A stretch of 64,000 nt of DNA from Nocardia acididurans (lineage in GTDB: Bacteria; Actinomycetota; Actinomycetes; Mycobacteriales; Mycobacteriaceae): assembly GCF_016741815.1 (NCBI RefSeq), contig NZ_JAERRJ010000008.1, forward strand, positions 248,001-312,000. Direction: 5' to 3'. This document shows positions 18,050-25,733 of this stretch, one piece after another; the first letter of the stretch is position 1, and each line of letters begins with the position of its first letter. The notes beneath the pieces were generated by a model. It worked only from the letters and a program-made list of their open reading frames with translations. It was not told the origin of the DNA and did no database searches. Made by a program: the position numbers and the translations under genes.

Positions 18050-18210
18050 GTGCCGTCGTTCGCTGAGGCTCCTTCACGGATACAGGCCGGCGACCGGAAA
18101 CGTCGAGAGACGCCAATGGTCAGGACAGGCATCCCCGGATTAAGGGGTTGCCCCGACCGGCTCCCGCGGGTGCGGGTTACGCCGTGGAGTGCCGAAGGTC
18201 TTACGTGGAT
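18050..18210 (+). promoter_or_regulatory. M-box (ykoK-type) magnesium riboswitch
   Basis: Mg2+-sensing mRNA leader. Conserved blocks appear in order: GCTGAGGCTCC (18062-18072; consensus GGTGAGGCTCC), GGATACAGGCC, then AAACGTCGAGAGACGCCAAT (18098-18117), followed by ACAGGCATCCCCGGATTAAGGGG and the closing GAGTGCCGAAGGTCTTACG. These are the most conserved M-box elements, including those of mycobacterial examples. It lies 150 nt upstream of mgtC on the same strand. I see no U-tract terminator in the expression platform, so control may be Rho-dependent or translational. Confidence 0.9.
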
Positions 18211-18361
18211 GGGTTTGGAGGTGGTTGTCGTGCCGGATCGGCCGGACAGGGTTCCGTTAGCCAATCGTTCACTCGGCGACACTTCCCCAATGCGCTGCGC
18301 GGTGTTTGTATCCCGGTAGCGTGCGGATTGCTGGTGCGCCGACCTTTACCGGGAGGGCGTC

Positions 18362-19072
18362 ATGACGACGTGGGAGATGCTGCTTCGGCTGGGTGCCGGA
18401 GTGGGGCTGGGCGCGGTGATCGGATTCGAGCGGCAGTACCGGGCGCGGATGGCCGGGCTGCGGACGAATGCGCTCGTCGCGGCCGGTGCGACGCTGTTCG
18501 TGCTGCTGTCGGCGCACGGGTTCAGTGGCGGTGACGCCGATCCGACTCGGGTGGCGGCACAGATTGTTTCGGGAATCGGGTTCCTGGGCGCGGGTGTGAT
18601 CCTGCGCGACGGGTTCAATATTCGCGGGTTGAATACCGCGGCGACGCTGTGGTGTTCGGCCGCGGTGGGGTCGCTGGCGGGTGCGGGAATGTTCTCCACC
18701 GCGGCGGCGGGCACCGTGGTGGTGGTCGTGGTGAACACGGCGTTGCGGACCGCGGCGCGGGCGGTGGATCGCCCGCTCGAGGACGGGGTGACCGAGCACG
18801 AGGCGCTCTACGCCTTCACCGCCACCACCGACGACGCACACGAGGCGCATGTGCGGGCGCTGCTGGTGCAGGCGTTGAGCCGCACCGACTTCCGGCTGGT
18901 GTCGGTGTCGAGTCACGACACCGACCAGGGCAAGGTGCAGGTGCGCGCGGAGCTGACCGGGTATCGGCGCGACGACCGGCAGATGGAGTCGGCGGTGAGC
19001 CGGTTGAGCCTGGAACCGTCGGTGACCAGTGTCGGCTGGCGGACGGTGACGCCGACGGAGGCCGATACGTGA
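18362..19072 (+). CDS. mgtC: MgtC/SapB family membrane protein, 236 aa
   Basis: Low-Mg2+ adaptation protein of the inner membrane, linked to virulence and ATP-synthase control in other bacteria. The MgtC core is complete: 'GAVIGFERQYRARMAGLRTN', 'SGIGFLGAGVILRDG' and 'RGLNTAATLWCSAAVGSLAG' across four to five helices (residues 1-140), then an ACT-like cytoplasmic C-domain (~150-236). It follows an M-box, as expected for the family, and its stop overlaps the GTG of the ABC permease gene (GTGA). Confidence 0.93.
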   Translation: MTTWEMLLRLGAGVGLGAVIGFERQYRARMAGLRTNALVAAGATLFVLLSAHGFSGGDADPTRVAAQIVSGIGFLGAGVILRDGFNIRGLNTAATLWCSAAVGSLAGAGMFSTAAAGTVVVVVVNTALRTAARAVDRPLEDGVTEHEALYAFTATTDDAHEAHVRALLVQALSRTDFRLVSVSSHDTDQGKVQVRAELTGYRRDDRQMESAVSRLSLEPSVTSVGWRTVTPTEADT

Positions 19073-20805
19073 CCGCGCTGCGGGGTTATCCGTCGCGGGG
19101 CGTGCTGGATCGGCCGCGCTCACGCTGGGCCGACGTGGCGGTGTTCCTGGGCGCGGCGGTGCTGATCTGGATCGTGGTGCGGGTGTCGGCGGGCATGGAC
19201 GTGCCGTTCGACGAGTCGGCGGCGCCGTCGAGTATCGACACCGATCCGGCGCAGCTGCCCTACTATGCGGCGCGGTCGCTGCTGCGCATGTTCCTGGCGC
19301 TGGGCCTGTCGATCCTGTTCACGTTCGTATTCGCGACGGCGGCCGCACGGTTGCCGCGCGCGGAGAAGGTCATGCTGCCCGCGCTCGACATTCTGCAGTC
19401 GGTGCCGATCCTGGGTTTCCTGTCGGTGACGGTGGCCGGGTTCATCGCCCTGTTCCCGGGCTCGTCGCTGGGGCTGGAGTGCGCGTCGATCTTCGCCATC
19501 TTCACCTCGCAGGCCTGGAATATGGCCTTCGCCTTCCACCACAGTCTGGTGTCGCAGCCGCGCGAACTCGACGAGGCGGCCCGGAATCTGAGATTGTCAC
19601 GCTGGCAACGGTTCTGGCGCGTGGATGTGCCCTCGGGCATGTTCCCGCTGGTGTGGAACGCGATGATGAGCTTCGGCGGCGGCTGGTTCTTCCTGACCGC
19701 GTCGGAAGCCATCAGCGTCAGCAATCGCGAGTACGCGCTGCCCGGGATCGGCTCGTATGTGGCCAGCGCGGCCGCCGAATCGGATACCGGCAAGGTGCTG
19801 GCGGCCATCGTCACCATGGTGATCGTGGTGGTGGGGTTGAACGTGCTGTTCTGGCGGCCGATCACGGTGTGGGCGGAGCGTTTCCGGGTCGAGGATTCCG
19901 AATCCGCCGACGCCCCACGCAGTCTGGTGCTGGACCTGCTGCGCCGCTCCCATATTCCGGGTCTGCTGGCGCGCGTGTTCGGGCCGCTGGTGCATCCGAT
20001 CGACCGGGCGATGAGCGTGTTCGGGCTGGCCGAGCATCGACTGTATGTGCCCGAATCCCGCAGGCGCGCCGCCGATGTCGTGTTCACGACGGTCGTGGCG
20101 GTGGCGCTGGCGGCGGGCGTGTTGTTCATGCTGCGTTATGTCGCGGACACCGTCGGGCTCGCGGAGTTCGCGCATGCGGCGTTCCTCGGCGTGCTCACCC
20201 TGGTGCGCGTGATCGTGCTGCTGATCTTCGCCACGCTGATCTGGGTGCCCGTCGGCGTGTGGATCGGGTTGAATCCGCGCGTGTCGCGCCTCGCGCAGCC
20301 GATCGTGCAGGTGCTGGCCAGTTTTCCGGCCAACTTCCTGTTCCCGCTGGTGACGGCGGTGCTGGTGGCGACGGGCGCGAGCCTGCAGTGGGCCTCGATC
20401 CTGCTGATGGCGCTGGGCGCGCAGTGGTACATCCTGTTCAATGTGATCGCGGGCGCGGCGGCGGTGCCCAATGATCTGCGCGAGGCGTCGGCGAGCCTGC
20501 GGCTGCCGCGAAATCTGTGGTGGCGCAAGCTGATCCTGCCCGCCGTCTTCCCCAGCTATGTCACCGGCGCGATCACCGCGGCCGGTGGCGCGTGGAATGC
20601 CTCGATCGTGGCCGAGGTCGTGGAGTTCGGGGACACCACGCTCACCGCGAGCGGTCTGGGCGCCTACATCACCGACGCCACCGCCGCCGGTGACGCCCCG
20701 AAGATCCTGGTCGGCGTGCTCGTCATGAGCGCCTATGTCGTCGGCTTCAACCGCCTGTTCTGGCGTCGGCTCTACACGCTGGCGCAACGCCGCTACTCAC
20801 TCTAG
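19069..20805 (+). CDS. ABC transporter permease with two fused BPD domains (NitT/TauT-like), 578 aa
   Basis: Integral membrane subunit. Two binding-protein-dependent permease domains lie in tandem: domain 1 about residues 60-265 with its EAA loop near 'ELDEAARNLRLSRWQRFWRV', domain 2 about 340-575 with 'DLREASASLRLPRNLWWRKL'. A cytoplasmic linker separates them. Start GTG 19069 overlaps the mgtC stop. The ATPase follows 8 bp downstream. No substrate-binding protein is encoded nearby. Because an M-box and mgtC lead the operon, I infer a role in Mg2+ limitation; the nominal nitrate/taurine label of such permeases should not be trusted here. Confidence 0.9.
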   Translation: MTALRGYPSRGVLDRPRSRWADVAVFLGAAVLIWIVVRVSAGMDVPFDESAAPSSIDTDPAQLPYYAARSLLRMFLALGLSILFTFVFATAAARLPRAEKVMLPALDILQSVPILGFLSVTVAGFIALFPGSSLGLECASIFAIFTSQAWNMAFAFHHSLVSQPRELDEAARNLRLSRWQRFWRVDVPSGMFPLVWNAMMSFGGGWFFLTASEAISVSNREYALPGIGSYVASAAAESDTGKVLAAIVTMVIVVVGLNVLFWRPITVWAERFRVEDSESADAPRSLVLDLLRRSHIPGLLARVFGPLVHPIDRAMSVFGLAEHRLYVPESRRRAADVVFTTVVAVALAAGVLFMLRYVADTVGLAEFAHAAFLGVLTLVRVIVLLIFATLIWVPVGVWIGLNPRVSRLAQPIVQVLASFPANFLFPLVTAVLVATGASLQWASILLMALGAQWYILFNVIAGAAAVPNDLREASASLRLPRNLWWRKLILPAVFPSYVTGAITAAGGAWNASIVAEVVEFGDTTLTASGLGAYITDATAAGDAPKILVGVLVMSAYVVGFNRLFWRRLYTLAQRRYSL

Positions 20806-20813
20806 GAGGACGC

Positions 20814-22115
20814 ATGACCACCGGCGAGGTCCTCATCGATATCGACGATGTCGGCATGGCGTTCACCGGAGCGGGCGGCGAACGCCTGCATGTGCTCGAC
20901 CATGTGAATCTGCAATTGCGCGACGGCGAGATCGTGGCGCTGCTGGGCCGCTCCGGGTCGGGCAAGTCGACGCTGCTGCGCACCATCGCCGGACTGCTGG
21001 CGCCCACCTCGGGGCAGGTCCGGTATCGCGGCGCACCGTTGACCGGCACCAATCCCGGTGCGGGCCTGGTGTTCCAGTCCTTCGCGCTGATGCCGTGGCT
21101 GACCGTGCAGGACAATGTGGAACTGGGGCTGGCCGCGCGCGGGGTGACTCCGCAGGCCCGCCGCCGGCGCGCGCTCGAGGCCATCGACCGCATCGGCCTC
21201 GACGGTTTCGAGACCGCCTATCCCAAGGAGCTGTCCGGCGGCATGCGCCAGCGGGTGGGTTTCGCGCGCGCCCTGGTGCTGGAACCGGATCTGCTGCTGA
21301 TGGACGAGCCGTTCTCGGCGCTGGATGTGCTGACCGCGGAGAACCTGCGCACCGAACTGGTGAACCTGTGGGACACACCGGATTTCCCGACCCGCTGCGT
21401 GTGCATCGTGACCCACAATATCGAGGAGGCGGTGCAGCTGGCCGACCGCGTGGTGGTGCTGGGCGCGAATCCGGGCCACATCATCGCCGAGGTGCGGGTG
21501 GATCAGCCGCGCCCGCGCAACCGCCGGGCGCCCGGGTTCGCCGCGCTGGTCGACCAGATCTACGGGCTGCTCACCGGCCGTGACGCGGAAACCGTTCCCG
21601 CCGAACCGGATTCGGGCACCCCGTTCACCACTCCCCTGCCCGATGCCTCGGTGGGCGGGATCGCGGGTCTGCTCGAGCTGGTCTACGCCAACAGCGGCCG
21701 CGCGGATCTGCCGGAGGTCGCCGATGAACTCAACTTCGAGCTCGACGACCTGATGCCGCTCGTGGATGCCGCCGCGATGCTGGGTTTCCTGCTGGTCGAC
21801 TCCGGTGACGTGATCATGACGAATGTGGGGTCACGGTTCACCACCGCCGACATCCGCACCAGCAAGAACGTTTTCGCGACCCAGGCGCGGCGGCGCGCGC
21901 CGCTGGTGCGCACCATCTGCTCGGCGGTGATCGGCTCCTCGGACGGCAGTGTGCGCGCCGATTTCGTGCTGGATCTGCTGCGGCGCGGTTTCTCCGCCGA
22001 GGATGCGCGCCGGCAGCTGGAGCTGGCGATCGACTGGGGCCGCTACAGCGAGTTGTACGACTACGACACCGATTCCGGCCGCATCACCGCGGACCCGACC
22101 CTGTCGATGTCCTAG
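20814..22115 (+). CDS. ABC transporter ATPase with C-terminal AAA-associated domain, 433 aa
   Basis: Energises the upstream permease. Walker A 'GRSGSGKST' (45-53), Q-loop 'LVFQSFALMPWLTVQDN' (~85-101), signature 'LSGGM' (140-144), Walker B 'LLLMDEP' (160-166), H-loop His201. Residues ~275-430 form the extra winged-helix-like AAA-associated C-terminal domain ('LLELVYANSGRADLPEVADE', 'DFVLDLLRRGFSAEDARRQL') found in a subset of SsuB/TauB-like ATPases and assumed to be regulatory. Third gene of the M-box operon; GGAGG 5 bp before ATG. Confidence 0.92.
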   Translation: MTTGEVLIDIDDVGMAFTGAGGERLHVLDHVNLQLRDGEIVALLGRSGSGKSTLLRTIAGLLAPTSGQVRYRGAPLTGTNPGAGLVFQSFALMPWLTVQDNVELGLAARGVTPQARRRRALEAIDRIGLDGFETAYPKELSGGMRQRVGFARALVLEPDLLLMDEPFSALDVLTAENLRTELVNLWDTPDFPTRCVCIVTHNIEEAVQLADRVVVLGANPGHIIAEVRVDQPRPRNRRAPGFAALVDQIYGLLTGRDAETVPAEPDSGTPFTTPLPDASVGGIAGLLELVYANSGRADLPEVADELNFELDDLMPLVDAAAMLGFLLVDSGDVIMTNVGSRFTTADIRTSKNVFATQARRRAPLVRTICSAVIGSSDGSVRADFVLDLLRRGFSAEDARRQLELAIDWGRYSELYDYDTDSGRITADPTLSMS

Positions 22116-22154
22116 CCGGGAGAACACCGGGGATCCTGGCCGGGAGAACACCGA

Positions 22155-22186
22155 GGGCCGGGCGGCGGGTTCAGCCGCCCCGGCCC
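22155..22186. terminator. Terminator-like hairpin after the M-box operon
   Basis: GGGCCGGGCGGC (22155-22166) pairs with GCCGCCCCGGCCC (22174-22186) with one bulged base and a 7-nt loop; no U-tract. A 15-bp direct repeat, GCCGGGAGAACACCG, occurs twice just before it (22115-22129, 22139-22153). Confidence 0.6.
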
Positions 22187-22206
22187 CGTACGTGCCCTGC
22201 GCGTGC

Positions 22207-22497
22207 TCAGTGCGCGACGATCGTCGACGCCTCCACGGTTTCCGGGCTGGCCGGTTTGGTGCGCGGCAGGAAGAACGCCGGTATCAGGGTGGCGACGAGC
22301 AGGGCAACCGGCACCCAGTAGGTGTGCGCGAAAGCCTGTGCGGCCTGGTCGAATCCGGTTTGCAGGGCATCTCGGCCTCGAGTTTCTCTCCGAGCGCTGG
22401 GTCGTAGTTCGAGGCGATGGCCGGATTGGCCAGAGGCCGGTTGTCGAGCAGGTTGGTCAGCACCACTGAAGCGGTTGGGATGCCAAGGGATTCGACT
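22207..22497 (-). pseudogene. C-terminal remnant of a DHA2-type MFS efflux transporter
   Basis: Two frames are needed: 'SLGIPTASVVLTNLLDN' to 'YDPALGEKLEAEM' and then 'DALQTGFDQAAQAFAHTYWV' with the last helix 'VALLVATLIPAFFLP' and a normal stop. These match the end of EmrB/QacA-type 14-span drug exporters. More than 80% of the gene is absent; the remnant ends where the TnpB element begins, so insertion plus deletion probably destroyed it. Confidence 0.7.
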
Positions 22498-22579
22498 GTT
22501 GAATGCGCAGAAATGGCTTCCGGGCGAGCAAACATGACCTAGCATCGAACGCGTGTGCGATGACGAGGGAGTCGGTCGA

Positions 22580-23746
22580 GTGCGATATACCTATCGCCTG
22601 CGGCTCTCGAGCGCTGCCGAACGTAAGTTGCTCACGGAATCAGACCGCTGCCGTTGGGTATGGAATCAATGCGTGGCCGAATCGCGCACAGCACACCAGG
22701 CGGGACAGCCAATCGGCGCCGCCCTACTGGACAAGAGGCTTACCGGCTGGCGCGCCGAACGAGACTGGCTGCGAGAGGGCGCGTCCGTGCCGCAGCAGCA
22801 GATCATCCGCGACTTCGGCAGATCCCGTGCAAAGGCTTTGAAAGATCTCAAAAACCGTGTGTCCCAGCATCGTCGAACCGGCATGCCCCGTTTCAAGAAG
22901 AAGGATCGCACTGAACCAACCCTCAATTACACACGGCGTGGGTTCCGGATCAAGCAGGGCCGCCTGCATCTTGCGGGTGGAATCGTGGTCCGGCCGGTGT
23001 GGTCACGAGAACTGCCGGATGTTCCGTCGAGCGTCCGTGTCTACCGTGGCAGCGTTGGACACTGGTATGCCAGCTTCGTCGTCCCCGCTACCTCGGAGCC
23101 GCTTCCTACTACGGGAACATCGATCGGCATCGACTGGGGAGTGAAGGAGATCGCCACTACGACCAGCGATGCCCATGATTTGCCCCATCCACGGTACGGG
23201 AAGTCCGCCGCCTTGAAGCTCAAGGGTTCTCAGCGACGGATGGCCCGGCGGAAACCGAAACGCGGCCAGCAGGGTTCGCGAGCTTACAAGCATGCGAAAC
23301 GCCGAACTGCGATCCTGTACAGAAGGCTCGCCAACCAACGCCAGGACACAGCCCGCAAGTGGGCGAAGGCAGTTGTACGAGATTTCGACCAGATCGCGGT
23401 AGAAGACTTCCGCCCGAAGTTCCTCAGCCAGACGACGATGGCACGAGCAGCCTCGGATGCGGCGATCGGCGCGACGAAGACCGCGTTGTTGGAAATGGCG
23501 CGCAAGCATGGCAGAAAGGTCGTACTCGTACACGCGGCATACACCACAATGGATTGCCGGGCATGCGGTGCAAGAGCCAAGCATCGTCTCCCGCTGTCAG
23601 AACGTACCTACACCTGCGCCGAATGCGGTCTCATATCCGCCAGGGATAAGAACTCCGCCGGGGTAATGCTGGTCAGGGCTGGTTTCGTCCCTGTTGGCGT
23701 TGATTGTGTCAGCCCTGATCACTCGCCGAGCGGTCAGGCAGCATGA
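22580..23746 (+). CDS. tnpB: RNA-guided endonuclease TnpB, 388 aa
   Basis: Compact ancestor-type relative of Cas12, a guide-RNA-directed DNA nuclease that favours retention of its element. RuvC catalytic residues appear intact: Asp185 in 'GIDWGVKE', Glu275 in 'AVEDFRPKF', Asp356 in 'ARDKNSAG'. The zinc finger 'CRACGARAKHR...CAECG' lies between the last two. The N-terminal helix-turn-helix 'YRLRLSSAAERKLLTESDRC' and the basic 'RRMARRKPKRGQQG' region are normal. GTG 22580 is chosen because GAGGGA sits 9 bp upstream and the protein then starts at the usual 'RYTYRLRL'; GTG 22553 is possible. Confidence 0.93.
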   Translation: MRYTYRLRLSSAAERKLLTESDRCRWVWNQCVAESRTAHQAGQPIGAALLDKRLTGWRAERDWLREGASVPQQQIIRDFGRSRAKALKDLKNRVSQHRRTGMPRFKKKDRTEPTLNYTRRGFRIKQGRLHLAGGIVVRPVWSRELPDVPSSVRVYRGSVGHWYASFVVPATSEPLPTTGTSIGIDWGVKEIATTTSDAHDLPHPRYGKSAALKLKGSQRRMARRKPKRGQQGSRAYKHAKRRTAILYRRLANQRQDTARKWAKAVVRDFDQIAVEDFRPKFLSQTTMARAASDAAIGATKTALLEMARKHGRKVVLVHAAYTTMDCRACGARAKHRLPLSERTYTCAECGLISARDKNSAGVMLVRAGFVPVGVDCVSPDHSPSGQAA

Positions 23747-23751
23747 GCCAG

Positions 23752-23784
23752 GAATCCTCCGCGTTTCAGCGGGGGAGGATTCAA
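23752..23784 (+). ncRNA. Right-end hairpin; predicted end of the TnpB omega-RNA scaffold
   Basis: GAATCCTCC (23752-23760) pairs perfectly with GGAGGATTC (23774-23782), directly after the tnpB stop. In studied TnpB systems the guide RNA covers the tnpB 3' end and this hairpin, and the guide is read from the flanking host DNA; here the guide would begin at about 23785. Structure seen, RNA inferred. Confidence 0.65.
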
Positions 23785-23859
23785 GTCGAGGATCGACATG
23801 ATCGCCGCGAGATGTCACACGTACGCTGGCCTTTCACCGTGAACCGAAGGACTATCGCG

Positions 23860-24078
23860 ATGCCCGACCCGGTACTGGGAATGACCGGTACGCTCACCTC
23901 ACCGATCCGCGGCGCGGGAACGCTGGGAGAGGTCCTGATCGCCATTCGAGGGGGAACCGAGCTCTACATCGCGCAATCCGAGGAAGCCCTGCCCGCCGGC
24001 GCCGCGGTGCTCGTGGTGGGCGTGCATCCCGGACGGCGCGTGGATGTTGTTGCGTGGGTGCCCCTTCCCGGCGATTGA
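23860..24078 (+). CDS. NfeD-like short OB-fold protein, 72 aa
   Basis: Small soluble domain 'GMTGTLTSPIRGAGTLGEVL' and 'LPAGAAVLVVGVHPGRRVDV', resembling the C-terminal OB domain of NfeD proteins, which pair with flotillin-type SPFH proteins. ATG 23860 has GAAGGA 8 bp upstream. An SPFH gene follows 62 bp downstream, the expected arrangement. It lacks the membrane part of full NfeD. Confidence 0.75.
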   Translation: MPDPVLGMTGTLTSPIRGAGTLGEVLIAIRGGTELYIAQSEEALPAGAAVLVVGVHPGRRVDVVAWVPLPGD

Positions 24079-24140
24079 CAGTCGGGGGACATCTCCACCG
24101 GAGGTCGGTGGAGATCCCCCACCATCGAGGGGAGTCAGAC

Positions 24141-25241
24141 GTGTTGGGTTATCACGTGCCGGATCCGGACGAGGCGATGCTGGTCAGCGGCGCCAAGGTC
24201 AAGGACGACGCACCGTTTCGGGTGGTCATCGGGCGCGGGGCCTGGGTGATGCCGTTCTTCCGCAAGGTGCGGTATCTGTCGCTGGCCATGTTCGAGGCCG
24301 AGATCGGCGAACGCTGCGTCACCAAGCAGGCCATCCAGCTGGATGTGCGCGCGGTCATCGCGTTCAAGGTCGCCAACGACACCGTGTCCATCGTCAATGC
24401 GGCGCAACGGTTCCTGTCGGAGCAGGAACGCGAGATGTCGGTGCTGACCGGGCGCATCTTCTCCGGCCATCTGCGCTCGATCGTGGGCTCGATGACGGTC
24501 GAGGAGATCATCCGTGAACGCCAGAAGCTGGCCGACGAGGTGCTGGTGGCCTCCAAGGTCGAGATGAGCAATATCGGGTTGTGGGTGGACTCCTTCCAGA
24601 TCCAGTCCATCGACGACGGCAACCTCGGCTACATCACCGCCCTGGCCGCCCCGCACAATGCCGCCGTGCAGCGCGACGCCAAGATCGCCCAGGCCGCCGC
24701 CGCGCAGCTGGCCGCCGAGGCCGAACAGGAGTCGGTGCGCAAGCAGGCCGAGTACACGCGGCAGACCGCCATCCTGCGCGCGCAGTATCAGCGCGATATC
24801 GATTCCGCCAATGCCCAAGCGGCGCAGGCCGGTCCGCTCGCCCAGGCCGTCGCCCTGCAGGAGGTGCTGACCGCCCAGGCCGAGCAGGCGCGCAAGCAGG
24901 CCGAGCTGCGCGAACAGCAGTTGCAGGCCGAAGTGGTGAAACCCGCTGTGGCCGAAGCGGAACGGGTGCGCATCCTGGCCGAGGCCGAAGCCGACCGCAC
25001 CCGCATCCAGGCCGAGGCGGCCGCGTCCAACAACCGCATCGCCCTGGATCAGCTTCTGATCGAACAACTTCCGGAGATCGTGCGCCAGGCCGCAACGGGG
25101 CTGTCGAATGCCAATCTGACTGTGCTCAACGGGCCCGATGGCGTCAGCGAACTGGTGAACGGCATGGTCGGGCAGGGCCTCACCGTCTTCAATTCGTTGC
25201 AAAAGGCACTTTCTTCCAACAATGATCATCCTGCGGACTAG
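24141..25241 (+). CDS. SPFH/flotillin-like protein, 366 aa
   Basis: Membrane-microdomain scaffold. The SPFH domain covers residues ~5-175 ('GAWVMPFFRKVRYLSLAMFE', 'EEIIRERQKLADEVL', 'GLWVDSFQIQSIDD'). A long Ala/Glu/Gln-rich coiled coil follows (~185-320, 'EAEQESVRKQAEYTRQ', 'LAEAEADRTRIQAEAAA'), then a short globular tail. There is no strong N-terminal transmembrane helix, as in flotillins with a hairpin or acyl anchor. GTG 24141 has GAGGGGAG 6 bp upstream. Paired with the NfeD-like gene. Confidence 0.9.
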   Translation: MLGYHVPDPDEAMLVSGAKVKDDAPFRVVIGRGAWVMPFFRKVRYLSLAMFEAEIGERCVTKQAIQLDVRAVIAFKVANDTVSIVNAAQRFLSEQEREMSVLTGRIFSGHLRSIVGSMTVEEIIRERQKLADEVLVASKVEMSNIGLWVDSFQIQSIDDGNLGYITALAAPHNAAVQRDAKIAQAAAAQLAAEAEQESVRKQAEYTRQTAILRAQYQRDIDSANAQAAQAGPLAQAVALQEVLTAQAEQARKQAELREQQLQAEVVKPAVAEAERVRILAEAEADRTRIQAEAAASNNRIALDQLLIEQLPEIVRQAATGLSNANLTVLNGPDGVSELVNGMVGQGLTVFNSLQKALSSNNDHPAD

Positions 25242-25283
25242 AGTTACCGCAGAGGGACGCGGCGACGAGGAGCGGGTGTTTAG

Positions 25284-25682
25284 GTGTCCATCGGGAAATT
25301 GGTGTCGTTCGACAGCTCTCGGGGTTTCGGTTTCATTCGTCCGGAAGACGGTGGGCCGGACGTGTTCGTCCACGTCAACGACATCGGGCTGGACGAGGAC
25401 GAGCTGCGGCAGGGGCGAGTGTTCGAATTCGATGTGACCGAGGGTGATCGGGGGCCCAAGGCGATCAACCTGGCGTTGGTCGGCCCGGTGGCCGCCGCGC
25501 CGGTGCGGCACAACAAGACCAAGGAGCGCACCGGCGCGGGGCAGTTGACGGCGTCCGAGCACAAGCGGCTCATCACCGAACTGCTGCTCGACGCCTCCCC
25601 CGCGCTCACGGCCGGCGAGATCCTGACCATCCGCGATCGGCTGACCGCCTTCGCGGATCAGCACGGCTGGATCGAAAACTGA
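25284..25682 (+). CDS. Cold-shock-domain protein with C-terminal extension, 132 aa
   Basis: Single-stranded nucleic-acid-binding CSD at residues 1-68: RNP1 'SRGFGFIRP' and RNP2 'DVFVHVND'. Unlike the ~67-residue CspA type it carries a ~60-residue helical tail ('LTASEHKRLITELLLDASPA'), seen in the longer actinobacterial cold-shock proteins. GTG start. The LigC gene follows 51 bp downstream. Confidence 0.88.
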   Translation: MSIGKLVSFDSSRGFGFIRPEDGGPDVFVHVNDIGLDEDELRQGRVFEFDVTEGDRGPKAINLALVGPVAAAPVRHNKTKERTGAGQLTASEHKRLITELLLDASPALTAGEILTIRDRLTAFADQHGWIEN

Positions 25683-25733
25683 CCGGTTCGGATTACGATC
25701 TTCTCGGGTGAGCCTACGAACCGAGGAGGTCGG

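Larger units (their letters stand above)
22500..23785 (+). mobile_element. IS200/IS605-type (IS1341-like) TnpB-only element
   Basis: A single tnpB with no tnpA. The right end is recognisable by the hairpin at 23752-23782 followed by CAA. The left end is not certain: it lies between the efflux-gene remnant and the tnpB start, roughly 22498-22550. No target duplication is expected for this family. Such elements move only with TnpA supplied elsewhere, so this copy is probably immobile on its own. Confidence 0.8.

Noticed and set aside
17879..18319. 146-codon + strand frame upstream of mgtC
   Set aside because: It covers the M-box leader; the RNA element explains the conservation and the frame has no protein-like features.
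22115..22153. 15-bp sequence repeated twice with 24-bp period
   Set aside because: Only two copies without spacers of CRISPR type; reported only beside the terminator.
23785..23850. Possible N-terminal piece of the efflux pump beyond the TnpB element (minus strand reads MSILD)
   Set aside because: Only five residues fit and an in-frame stop lies just upstream; could be chance.
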